Made by a program: the position numbers and the translations under genes. From Flavobacterium sp. CG_23.5 (GTDB taxonomy: Bacteria > Bacteroidota > Bacteroidia > Flavobacteriales > Flavobacteriaceae): a DNA stretch of 64,000 bases. The notes under the pieces were generated by a model. It searched no databases and was not told the origin of the DNA. It saw only the letters and a list, made by a program, of their open reading frames with translations. Below are positions 24,903 to 35,892 of the stretch, piece by piece (within the stretch, counting starts at the first letter, position 1; every line of letters begins with the position of its first letter). The stretch lies in assembly GCF_017875765.1 (NCBI RefSeq), contig NZ_JAGGNA010000001.1:891001-955000 (forward strand). Direction: 5' to 3'.

Positions 24903-25026
24903 GGGCGTGACCCCATCCCGACAAAAAGGGCTAATTCACTTTGCAATTATACGCCCTTTTTATCGGGCTGAGGTCGGGCTATCTGCGCTACTTCGGTAGC
25001 TTGCGTCTATCCCTCACGCAAATCCC
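24903..25026. repeat. Structured palindromic intergenic element
   Basis: Nested inverted repeats in 124 bp between the two polymerase genes. Outer arms are GCGTGA (24905-24910) and TCACGC (25014-25019). Arm 1 is CCCGACAAAAAGGGC (24917-24931) with GCCCTTTTTATCGGG (24953-24967), 15 bp with one wobble. Arm 2 has GCTAC-TTCG-GTAGC (24987-25000), a UUCG-type tetraloop hairpin, at its tip. The GC content and shape differ from the surroundings and suggest an interspersed repeat of the REP/MITE type; no second copy was seen in the window. The 15-bp arm could also act as a terminator. Confidence 0.6.
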
Positions 25027-25079
25027 ATAAAACCTGAACTTTTGTCTTTCATACAAAATTTAATTTTAAAAAAACAACC

Positions 25080-28000
25080 ATGTATCTCAACTGCCACTCT
25101 TATCACAGCCTGCGCTATGGCACCATTCCGTTAACCGAATTAGTGCAAATGGCCGCCGCATGCGGTGTAAAAGCCATGGCATTAACTGATATAAATACGG
25201 TTACCGGTATTTATGATTTTATCAAAGAATGTCAGGCTGTAAATATAAAACCCATCGTCGGAATTGAATTTAGATACCATAACAAACTACTTTACATTGG
25301 CTTAGCCAAAAACGCAGCAGGTCTTGCCGAAATGAACCGTTTTCTGACCCAGCATAATTTTGATAAAACACCCCTACCCGCTCAAGCGCCAGAATTCCAC
25401 AATGTAAGTATCCTCTATCCAGTTGAAAATGTGCCTGATATTTTTAGAGATTTTGAGTTTTTGGGCATGCGTCCAGAACAACTTCCCTTGCTATTTCATC
25501 CCGTATGGAAAAGCAAACTGGATAAAATGGTGGTTTTACAGCCAGTGACTTTTAGGACAAAGAAAGAATTCAATCTGCATAAAATCCTTCGAGCGATTGA
25601 TACCAATATCATTTTATCAAAACTTACCGAAGCCGATTATTGCAGGACATCAGAAACGATGATTCCATTGGAAGACCTATTGGGAAAATTTAGCGATTAC
25701 CCTCAAATTATTGAAAACACCGAAAGCATCATTGCCCAATGTAATTTTGAATTCGAATTCAAAACACCCAAAAATAAAACCTATTATACTGATAGTGGCG
25801 AAAATGACATGCAGCTGCTAACAAGCCTTGCGCACGAAGGAATGTTAAAGATATATGGCGACACTGATTTTTTGGCGCAAGCCAGAGTAGAAAAAGAATT
25901 GAAAGTCATCGATGAGTTAAAATTTAGCGGTTATTTTTTAATCACCTGGGATATCATTCAATACAGTAACAGCATGGGATTCATGCACATTGGTCGGGGT
26001 AGCGGTGCCAATAGCATCGTGAGTTACTGTCTTGGCATTACTGACATTTGCCCGATTGAACTGGATTTATACTTTGAGCGTTTTTTAAACCTCAACCGAA
26101 AAAGCCCACCCGATTTTGATATTGACTGGAGTTGGAAAGAACGGGATATAATTCTCGAATACATTTTCAATCGGTACGGTCGAGATCATGTGGCTTTTTG
26201 TGGTACCAATGTGGAATTCAAATACCGCTCGATATTTCGGGAAGTGGGTAAAGTTTTTGGTTTACCCAAAGAAGAACTGGATGCGCTGGCTAAAAATCCA
26301 ATGCAGCTGCACGATAACAACTCGGTAGTTGCCTTGGTACAAAAATACGGTATGCTGCTCGAAAAATATCCCAATCAACGCAGCATGCATTCCTGCGGAA
26401 TCTTGATTTCGGAAGAGCCTATTACAAATTATACCGTTTTAGAAATGCCTCCAAAAGGCTTTCCCATTGTTTTGTTTGACATGCACATTGCCGAAGGGAT
26501 TGGTTTTGAAAAATTTGATATTTTAAGCCAGCGCGGCATTGGTCATATCGATGACACGGTAAAACTGCTTAGAAAAAACCGCGGTATTGAAGTCAATATT
26601 CGCAACACGGCATTGTCAAAAAATGAAGCAAAATGCAATGAATTTTTAAGTACTGGAAAAACCATTGGCTGTTTTTATATCGAAAGTCCCGCCATGCGTG
26701 GCTTATTGCGAAGACTCAAATGTGACAATTATAAAATATTAGTCGCTGCTTCCTCCATCATTCGTCCAGGTGTGGCGCAAAGTGGTATGATGAAAGAGTA
26801 CATTTTCAGGCACAACCACCCCGATCAATTCGAATATTTCCACGAAACATTCCAAGAACATCTGGGAGAAACTTATGGTATTATGGTGTATCAGGAAGAT
26901 GTGATCAAAATTGCACTGCACTTTGCGGGAGTCCCCGCCTCGGATGGCGATGTTTTACGTCGGGCAATGAGCGGTAAAGGCCGTTCTATGGCAGCATTGC
27001 AAAAAGTAAAGGACAATTTTTTTGCTTGTTGTGAACAAAAGGGACATCCTTTAGCACTCAGTCAGGAAATATACCGGCAGATAGAATCCTTTGCGGGTTA
27101 CTCCTTTTGCAAGGCACATTCTGCTTCCTATGCCGTCGAAAGTTATCAAAGTTTGTACTTGAAAGTACATTACCCAATTGAATTTATGGTGGCCGTCATC
27201 AACAACCAAGGCGGTTTTTACAGGACAGAAGTGTATGTACATGAAGCCAAAATGTCCGGTGGTATCATTAACACTCCCTGTGTCAACAAAAGTGAGTATG
27301 AAGCAACTATCTATGGAATTGAGGTCTATCTCGGTTTGATGCAACTCGAAGGGCTCGATTCTAAAACTGCGCATCGCATCATTGCAGAGCGCAATAGGGA
27401 TGGCGAATACCAGTCGCTCGAAGATTTCATCAATCGCATTCCGATAGGTATAGAGGGAATTCAGATCTTAATTTTCATTGGAGCCTTCCGTTTTACGGGT
27501 CAGACTAAAAATCAATTACTGGTAATCGCCAGATTGATACTGGTAAATTTCAAACCCGAGAACCGGAATCTAATGCTGCTTCAGGAACCGGTCAAGGAAT
27601 ACAATCTTCCCGTATTAGAACGTTCTCCTTTTGAAGATGCATTCGACGAAATAGAACTACTCAGTTTTCCGGTCTCTTGTTCCCCATTCGATTTGCTGCA
27701 AACCAAATACCGTGGCGACGTCTTGGCCAAAGATTTACTGAAATATCATAAGGGTACAGTGAAAATGCTGGCCTATCTTATTTCGAGAAAACACGTCCCT
27801 ACTAAAAGAGGCACTATGTATTTCGGAACTTGGATTGATGCCGAAGGGGAATTCTTCGATACAGCTCATTTTGCTGATAGCCTGCAAAAATATCCGTTTC
27901 AGGGTGGAGGTTGCTATTTGTTATTGGGAACGGTCGAAGTGGATTATCATTTTCCTACTATTACCATAACCAAAATGGCAAAAATGCCTTTTATTCCTGA

Positions 28001-28130
28001 TCCACGTTATTCCAACTCCACAGACCGGCAATACAAAGCGCATCAACAAATTAAAGAGGATGTGAGTATGACACATCGAGCTCCTTATCCGCAGGAAGTC
28101 AATCTGCCAAGGCATAAGATGTCTGAATAA
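25080..28130 (+). CDS. dnaE: Second DNA polymerase III alpha subunit (DnaE, error-prone type)
   Basis: 1016-aa C-family polymerase, shorter than a main replicative DnaE (about 1150-1500 aa) and similar in size to DnaE2. An N-terminal PHP domain (CHSYHSLRYGT at the start, ALTDINTV) is followed by the polymerase core with RGSGANSIVSYCLGI and PPDFDIDW (about 343-350) holding catalytic aspartates. A helix-hairpin-helix region (LEDFINRIPIGIEGIQILIFIGAF) and a short OB-like C-terminus end the protein. It follows dinB by 181 bp, with the palindromic element between them, and would extend from lesion-bypassed primers. The genome must have another replicative DnaE elsewhere (inference). Confidence 0.9.
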   Translation: MYLNCHSYHSLRYGTIPLTELVQMAAACGVKAMALTDINTVTGIYDFIKECQAVNIKPIVGIEFRYHNKLLYIGLAKNAAGLAEMNRFLTQHNFDKTPLPAQAPEFHNVSILYPVENVPDIFRDFEFLGMRPEQLPLLFHPVWKSKLDKMVVLQPVTFRTKKEFNLHKILRAIDTNIILSKLTEADYCRTSETMIPLEDLLGKFSDYPQIIENTESIIAQCNFEFEFKTPKNKTYYTDSGENDMQLLTSLAHEGMLKIYGDTDFLAQARVEKELKVIDELKFSGYFLITWDIIQYSNSMGFMHIGRGSGANSIVSYCLGITDICPIELDLYFERFLNLNRKSPPDFDIDWSWKERDIILEYIFNRYGRDHVAFCGTNVEFKYRSIFREVGKVFGLPKEELDALAKNPMQLHDNNSVVALVQKYGMLLEKYPNQRSMHSCGILISEEPITNYTVLEMPPKGFPIVLFDMHIAEGIGFEKFDILSQRGIGHIDDTVKLLRKNRGIEVNIRNTALSKNEAKCNEFLSTGKTIGCFYIESPAMRGLLRRLKCDNYKILVAASSIIRPGVAQSGMMKEYIFRHNHPDQFEYFHETFQEHLGETYGIMVYQEDVIKIALHFAGVPASDGDVLRRAMSGKGRSMAALQKVKDNFFACCEQKGHPLALSQEIYRQIESFAGYSFCKAHSASYAVESYQSLYLKVHYPIEFMVAVINNQGGFYRTEVYVHEAKMSGGIINTPCVNKSEYEATIYGIEVYLGLMQLEGLDSKTAHRIIAERNRDGEYQSLEDFINRIPIGIEGIQILIFIGAFRFTGQTKNQLLVIARLILVNFKPENRNLMLLQEPVKEYNLPVLERSPFEDAFDEIELLSFPVSCSPFDLLQTKYRGDVLAKDLLKYHKGTVKMLAYLISRKHVPTKRGTMYFGTWIDAEGEFFDTAHFADSLQKYPFQGGGCYLLLGTVEVDYHFPTITITKMAKMPFIPDPRYSNSTDRQYKAHQQIKEDVSMTHRAPYPQEVNLPRHKMSE

Positions 28131-28201
28131 TTTATCGGTTTATTGTATCGAATGCGCATTGGCGATAAGCAAAACAGAAAAATATTTAAAGAGATTTATT
28201 A

Positions 28202-28405
28202 TTAATCTAAGTGGTAAAACTTTTTAATCAAAAAATTTAGAACAAAATAAACCAGTACTGCAACCATTGCAAACGAGAGCATAAAACTTACTAAGTTTAT
28301 GACAATATTTGGAACAAACTTTAATCTGGGGTGTGTGAAGTAAGGTTCCCGATGCAGCGTTTCGTGAATTTTTTGTTTTGCTATTTTGATTTTCTTTTTG
28401 ATAAT
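28202..28405 (-). CDS. Possible small membrane protein or gene remnant without a standard start
   Basis: The only protein-like signal in the 530-bp gap 28131-28662. The frame spans 67 codons from the preceding stop to TAA at 28202. It begins IIKKKIKIAKQKIHETLHRE, continues PYFTHPRLKFVPNIVINL and ends in one hydrophobic segment (VSFMLSFAMVAVLVYFVLNFLI) plus KKFYHLD. The amphipathic basic head and single transmembrane helix look like real coding sequence, but no ATG, GTG or TTG opens the frame before the internal Met42. Either it starts at ATT/ATC/ATA or it is the tail of a broken gene. Function unknown. Confidence 0.35.
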   Translation of the reverse strand: MIKKKIKIAKQKIHETLHREPYFTHPRLKFVPNIVINLVSFMLSFAMVAVLVYFVLNFLIKKFYHLD

Positions 28406-28662
28406 TTAAAAATTTTAAAGACTACCTCATCAATAAATTAAAAGTAATCAAATTGTTATAATGGGTTTGAATTGTTCTTTTTTGTTTGAACTTTAAACAC
28501 TCTAAATTAAGCAATTAATTTAATATAAAGGAGTTAACAAATACAAAATTATCCTTTACCGATTATTTTCTACTTTTTAATATTAGCAAAACTTCTGTTT
28601 CTTAAAACAAATGATATTTTTAGGTATTGAAACACTCTTAATGGTTTACTTAAAAGTACTGA

Positions 28663-30240
28663 CTATAATTTTGAATCCGTATTAAATGGTATTTGCGCCA
28701 TTGCTCTTTCTGCAATTGCTGTGATTGAAAGCGACGGATTTACTCCCGGATTAGCTGAAATCATAGCACCGTCTATTACGAACATGTTTTTATACCCAAA
28801 GACTTCATTATCCTTGTTAATTACTCCTTGCTCGCTGTCTTTTCCCATCACCGCACCTCCTAAAACATGAGCAGTTGATGGTATTCCTGCAATAGATTCT
28901 AAGGCAAATGAGGTGGGCACTCCATTAATTATTTTACTATACTTTTCAGTTAATTTTATAGATTCAGGGATATAGGCACTGGGTTTTACTCCTGTGCTGA
29001 CCGCTGAAGCCATTCCTCCGAAAAAATTATTTTTAAACTTTAAAGTGCTATCAATGGATTGCATGAATAACAAAACCGTTGTGCTTTTTGACCAACTATT
29101 CACAAAATAAATTTTGAAATAGCTTACTGGATATTTTAGTACTTGTTGCGCCATATTTAATAAACGACTTGGCGTATTTTTACCATTGGATAAAGGCAAA
29201 TGAAGTAATTTCCAAAAGCCGGAACCTTCAGAATATCTTACAATTTCCAGATGACTGTTTTCATCCGTGTGAAGTAAACTTCCAATAGCCACTCCTCTTG
29301 ATAAGTTTTTACTTTTATCCAAAGAGGAAACACTTATCAGCGTTTCGTTATTTGTTCTTATATCATCTCCCACTTTATCTGACAATAACGGAAGTGATTT
29401 TGTTTTTAGTTTTAGGAGTAATTTGATGGTACCCAAAACTCCTCCAGAAAAAATCACTCCTTTGGCAGTAAATTCTTTTTTGTGCTTAAAAAATTTAGTG
29501 CTTGAATTCGCAAAAACCTTATATCCAGTCGCTCCGTCTTTACCATCAATAGGAAAAACATCATAAACCTCATTTTCAGCTAGAATTTCTGCGCCTAAAT
29601 TTTGTGCTAAATAAAGATAATTTTTGTCCAATGTGTTTTTTGCATTATACCTGCAACCCGTCATGCATCCGCCACAAAAATTACAGCCAGCTCTTTCAGG
29701 TCCTTCACCCTCAAAATATGGATCTTTCACTTTTTCTCCTGCTTTTCCAAAGAAAACAGCGACATCGGGATGTTCAAATTGATCTTCTCGTCCTATATCT
29801 TTTGCTAATTTCTTTAACGCAATATCTCCATCAAATAATTTTGGGTTTCGGGCTGCACCAAGCATCATAAGCGCTTTTTGGTAAAATGGTTTTAATTCAT
29901 TTTCCCAATCTTCTAATTCGCTCCAACTTCCGGATTTGTAAAATGATGATTTTGGAACAGGCAAGGTATTGGCATAAACTAAAGATCCACCTCCAACACC
30001 CGTGCCCGATATAATCACAATATGCTTGAAAATGCTCATTTTCATTATACCAAAGAAACGTAAGGACGGCATCCATAGCCATTTAGGAAGATTCCAATTG
30101 GTTTTGGCAAAATCGTCGGATTTGTACCATTTTCCTTTTTCAATCACCAGAACTTTATAGCCTTTTTCAGCAAGCCGTAAAGCGCTGACAGAACCTCCAA
30201 ACCCACTTCCTATTATAATGTAGTCAAAATCGTATTGCAT
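28663..30240 (-). CDS. GMC-family FAD oxidoreductase (cholesterol oxidase-like)
   Basis: 525-aa flavoprotein. The FAD fold is at the N-terminus (YIIIGSGFGGSVSALRLAE, 7-25) with GTGVGGGSLVYANTL (79-93), the cholesterol-oxidase-type second FAD contact. The C-terminal GMC block has STAHVLGGAVMG and VIDGAMISANPGVNPSLSITAIAERAM. A cysteine cluster CNFCGGCMTGC (186-196) is present, as in a subgroup of bacterial GMC enzymes; it may bind metal or an iron-sulfur group (inference). Probable substrate is an alcohol or sterol-like lipid; it cannot be set from sequence. No signal peptide. Single gene, upstream of a TerB-like gene on the same strand but separated from it by a terminator. Confidence 0.82.
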   Translation of the reverse strand: MQYDFDYIIIGSGFGGSVSALRLAEKGYKVLVIEKGKWYKSDDFAKTNWNLPKWLWMPSLRFFGIMKMSIFKHIVIISGTGVGGGSLVYANTLPVPKSSFYKSGSWSELEDWENELKPFYQKALMMLGAARNPKLFDGDIALKKLAKDIGREDQFEHPDVAVFFGKAGEKVKDPYFEGEGPERAGCNFCGGCMTGCRYNAKNTLDKNYLYLAQNLGAEILAENEVYDVFPIDGKDGATGYKVFANSSTKFFKHKKEFTAKGVIFSGGVLGTIKLLLKLKTKSLPLLSDKVGDDIRTNNETLISVSSLDKSKNLSRGVAIGSLLHTDENSHLEIVRYSEGSGFWKLLHLPLSNGKNTPSRLLNMAQQVLKYPVSYFKIYFVNSWSKSTTVLLFMQSIDSTLKFKNNFFGGMASAVSTGVKPSAYIPESIKLTEKYSKIINGVPTSFALESIAGIPSTAHVLGGAVMGKDSEQGVINKDNEVFGYKNMFVIDGAMISANPGVNPSLSITAIAERAMAQIPFNTDSKL

Positions 30241-30395
30241 TGTTTTTGAATTATATTCCGAAAATAAGTAATTAATTTGAATAATATGCGTGCATACTAA
30301 AATACCGTAATAAATTTATTATTAGATTGAAAAATTACTTCGCTGCTTCTAGATTAAAAAAGACTTGAGTAATTATTTTGGTATAAAATAATTAT

Positions 30396-30430
30396 AAAAA
30401 AAAGAGCCTTTCGGTTTGAAATGCTCTTTT
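30396..30430 (-). terminator. Terminator of the TerB-like gene
   Basis: AAAGAGC with GCTCTTT and an inner TTC/GAA pair form a hairpin; on the minus strand it is followed by a run of seven T. Confidence 0.7.
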
Positions 30431-30508
30431 AGTTTGTCTTTTCGTTTAAAAAAATAATAATTCCTAACTAATCTGTTATAAGCAACAAACTATTTTTGCA
30501 GTGACAGT

Positions 30509-30955
30509 TTATATTCCTTTAACATTCCCTTTATTTTTTAAGAATATAACTTCAATTATTTTACTGGCCATTCCAAGGTCCATTTTCAGCAGTTTTGATA
30601 AAACTTCAATTATATTTTTTTCTTCTTTCTCCAATATTCCATCCGCAAGTAAAACTTCCAATGCGAGAGCAAATACCGTTTCTTTATCCTCGTCTTTAAT
30701 CCATTCACAACAGTCCGAAATGTATTTTAATTGTCCCATCTCCGTTCTTAAATGGAATGATTTTGCATAAAGAGGCCCAATATCGATTCCCATAAATTTC
30801 GTTTTAGAATGCAACAATCGTGATAATGATGCTGTTTCCGAATCCGTAATTTGATTGTCTGCAGAAATACAAGAGTATAAAATTCCAACCCAAGCTTCAA
30901 ACTCTGAGGTTACAGGATTTTGTTTACTATTATTTTTATCTTCAAATGAGTTCAT
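30509..30955 (-). CDS. TerB-like (tellurite resistance) family protein
   Basis: 148-aa all-helical cytoplasmic protein. The repeated pattern SCISADNQITDSETASLSRLL and LEVLLADGILEKEEKNIIEVLSKLL has the acidic DG/DN...E motifs of TerB/DjlA N-terminal domains, which bind metal and act as scaffolds in stress proteins. Two short cysteines (DCCEWI) are in the middle. True tellurite resistance operons contain terC/terD; none is here, so the name reflects fold only. Stands alone, with a terminator at its end. Confidence 0.68.
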   Translation of the reverse strand: MNSFEDKNNSKQNPVTSEFEAWVGILYSCISADNQITDSETASLSRLLHSKTKFMGIDIGPLYAKSFHLRTEMGQLKYISDCCEWIKDEDKETVFALALEVLLADGILEKEEKNIIEVLSKLLKMDLGMASKIIEVIFLKNKGNVKGI

Positions 30956-33546
<2,591 letters not shown>

Positions 33547-33570
33547 TTATTAGAATATTAAATTTAGCTT

Positions 33571-33606
33571 AAAAGGTGGTCTAATAATGGACCACCTTTT
33601 TTATTT
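33571..33606 (+). terminator. Intrinsic terminator of katG
   Basis: AAAAGGTGGTC and GACCACCTTTT, 11-bp stem with an 8-base loop, then more T. The next 260 bases (to 33870) hold nothing recognisable. Confidence 0.9.
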
Positions 33607-33870
33607 TCTAAATTGATGTGTTTTTAGCCTTTTTAACTATTTGAGTTAGTAATACTTTAGAAGATATCAAATCTTTGTCAAACTGAGCTTATCAAACTAC
33701 TGCACCTCCTAGTAATATCAAGTTATAACTTTTGCTTTCATTGGTGGTGATGAATTAAAAAACCCTTTTATATTTTTATTAAAAAAATTTCGAAATCCCA
33801 AACTACCCATAAAAAAAAACATCTCATTTCTATAAACAAGACAGTTTCTTTATATTTTAAAACCTATGAA

Positions 33871-34590
33871 CTACTCCACTATTTTATAATAGAATATTTC
33901 TGGAACCCCTTCTACACCTGCATCCATCATCAATTTTTTCTTTGCCTCAGAGGTAATGCTTTCTTTTGCTTTTTTCATATCTGTGATAGCAAAAACTATC
34001 GTTACCATATTAGGATCATCAATACCACGCGCCAATCCTCTATCAATGAAACCTTCTTCCATTCTTTTGGCAGTTCCTTCGGCATCGTACACTTTGAGCC
34101 AAGCATCAAAATCTTTTACTTTATGGGTCACCATTACCCTATCTTTCTGGTCAATTGGCGTATCATCATTACGTATCACCTCATGATAAGAAAATTCAGG
34201 TTTACCAATCACTCCAGCTTTTTTCATTGCTTCTTTTAGGTATGGAAGTGCGCTGAAATCTTTCGCTTTTTGCAAATCAACAAATTTAGTTGCTGTCACA
34301 ATCATATTGGCATCATCAGTTCCTCTTCCTACCATATAATGTGAAATAGTATAAGCTGTCCGTATCGAATCATGAGCATCGTATTCTTTTCTCCATTTAT
34401 CGTAATCAGCTACTTTATGCTTAATCAACATTACTTTAAAGGGTTCAAATACGGCAACAGCGGTAGCAGTGTCCTTAGGCATTGCCTCTTCAGTTTCTGT
34501 TTTCTCTGTCTTATTGTTTTTACAAGATAAAAATGAAGTGACCAAAAATACTATCAAAACTGGTTTTAAAAATTTTTTAATGTTTTTCAT
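33871..34590 (-). CDS. Lipoprotein with two tandem ABM-like ferredoxin-fold repeats
   Basis: 239-aa exported lipoprotein (signal segment ending in the lipobox LSC, Cys23, then a charged linker). Two homologous repeats of about 85 residues follow. Repeat 1 is VMLIKHKVADYDKWRKEYDA...GRGTDDANMIVTATKFVDLQKAKDF; repeat 2 is VMVTHKVKDFDAWLKVYDA...ARGIDDPNMVTIVFAITDMKKAKE. Each ends in a VxGxPEFxYxxV-like strand. The pattern of strand, helix (D-[YF]-D-x-W) and strand resembles antibiotic-biosynthesis-monooxygenase (ABM) or dimeric alpha-beta barrel domains. The tandem repeat would let one chain form the barrel alone. Ligand unknown. Confidence 0.7.
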   Translation of the reverse strand: MKNIKKFLKPVLIVFLVTSFLSCKNNKTEKTETEEAMPKDTATAVAVFEPFKVMLIKHKVADYDKWRKEYDAHDSIRTAYTISHYMVGRGTDDANMIVTATKFVDLQKAKDFSALPYLKEAMKKAGVIGKPEFSYHEVIRNDDTPIDQKDRVMVTHKVKDFDAWLKVYDAEGTAKRMEEGFIDRGLARGIDDPNMVTIVFAITDMKKAKESITSEAKKKLMMDAGVEGVPEIFYYKIVE

Positions 34591-34870
34591 ACTATTATTT
34601 TTTAAGTTGTTTTTATTACGTAAATATAACTATAAATACTGATAATGAGCGAATTACAGTTTATTTAGACGCGAAATTATTTCCCGTTTACTTGTAAAAT
34701 TCACTGAATTCACTAAATACCAATTTTACAGAAGAACAATATCATTATATTCGCCAAATAATTAGGACGATTAGTCATCACTATCTCGTTTGTTTAAAGC
34801 GGATTAGGGTTTCTTTTATTAATTTAAGAATGAATATTGGGGCTAATTAAATAATGTCAAAATTTATAAA

Positions 34871-35782
34871 ATGAAACGAAAAATATTACAATTGTTATTT
34901 TTAATACTGCCTTTTTTATGTAACGCTCAAGAATATATAGATCTATTTTCCGTAAACTATGGAAAATCACAAGAAAAAACATTTGAAAATTCATCTGTTA
35001 ATACCAGCATCTCCACATTTCAAACAAATCTTACTTTACCAGTTGTTTTAAATGAAAAATATACTGCTGTTGCCGGTGTAAATTTCAGCAGCTATAGCTT
35101 ACAATTATTTCCCGATTCCAATAACAATCATTTATATTCAACAAATTTAAGAGCTGGTCTGAGTGTAAAACATTCCGAACATTGGAGTGGACTATACCTT
35201 TTCCTGCCAAAAGTGGCATCTGATTATATTAATGTCAGCAGTGAAGATATTTATCTAGGCGGATTGGCTGTATTAAAATATAAAAGAAACGAAAATTTTG
35301 GTTACGGTTTAGGACTTTACGGCAGCAGTGAAGCTTATGGTATGTCCGTGGTTCCCATTGTTACTTTCTATTATCACAGTCCGAATAAACGTTTTGAAAT
35401 AAATGCCTTTATGCCAAATGATGCTGATATCAATTATAGTTTAACTGATAAAACAAGAATCGGTGTTGATTTTCTTGGTCATGGAAATAGTTACAAACTG
35501 ACCACTGATAATATTCGTTCGAATTATGTCGAAAATAACTCGATAGATTTTTCTTCTTACGTACAACGAAGTGTGCTCGACAAAAAAATTCTCTTACGTC
35601 TAAAATTAGGCTATTCTTTAAACGATTTTAGAGTATACCCAATGGATCAAAAACTTGATTTACAAATTCTGGCATTAAAATTTGGTGATAACCGCACCCG
35701 ATTGTTTGAAGACAAATCAAACACGATACTTTTAAAGATGGAAGCTATCTATCGTTTTGATTTGGGTAACGTTAAAAAATAA
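34871..35782 (+). CDS. Outer-membrane beta-barrel protein of DUF6268 type
   Basis: 303-aa protein with a signal peptide (about 19 residues, ...FLCNAQ). The rest alternates as in beta-barrels, with repeated YGLGLYGSSEAYG-like and YSLTDKTRIGVDFLGHGNSY segments and an aromatic last strand (MEAIYRFDLG). It resembles proteins annotated DUF6268 in Bacteroidota; their function is not known. Converges on an M1 peptidase gene with a shared terminator in between. Confidence 0.65.
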   Translation: MKRKILQLLFLILPFLCNAQEYIDLFSVNYGKSQEKTFENSSVNTSISTFQTNLTLPVVLNEKYTAVAGVNFSSYSLQLFPDSNNNHLYSTNLRAGLSVKHSEHWSGLYLFLPKVASDYINVSSEDIYLGGLAVLKYKRNENFGYGLGLYGSSEAYGMSVVPIVTFYYHSPNKRFEINAFMPNDADINYSLTDKTRIGVDFLGHGNSYKLTTDNIRSNYVENNSIDFSSYVQRSVLDKKILLRLKLGYSLNDFRVYPMDQKLDLQILALKFGDNRTRLFEDKSNTILLKMEAIYRFDLGNVKK

Positions 35783-35808
35783 CGCTATACATTATATTCT
35801 TAATTCAT

Positions 35809-35848
35809 AAAAAAACCGCCTTGTTTTACTATAACGAGGCGGTTTTTA
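35809..35848. terminator. Bidirectional terminator
   Basis: AAAAAACCGCCTTGTT and AACGAGGCGGTTTTT form a long stem flanked by A and T runs, so it can serve both converging genes. Confidence 0.85.
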
Positions 35849-35892
35849 TCATTCATATTACGTCAAACCAATTATCGACTTTATATCATCAA

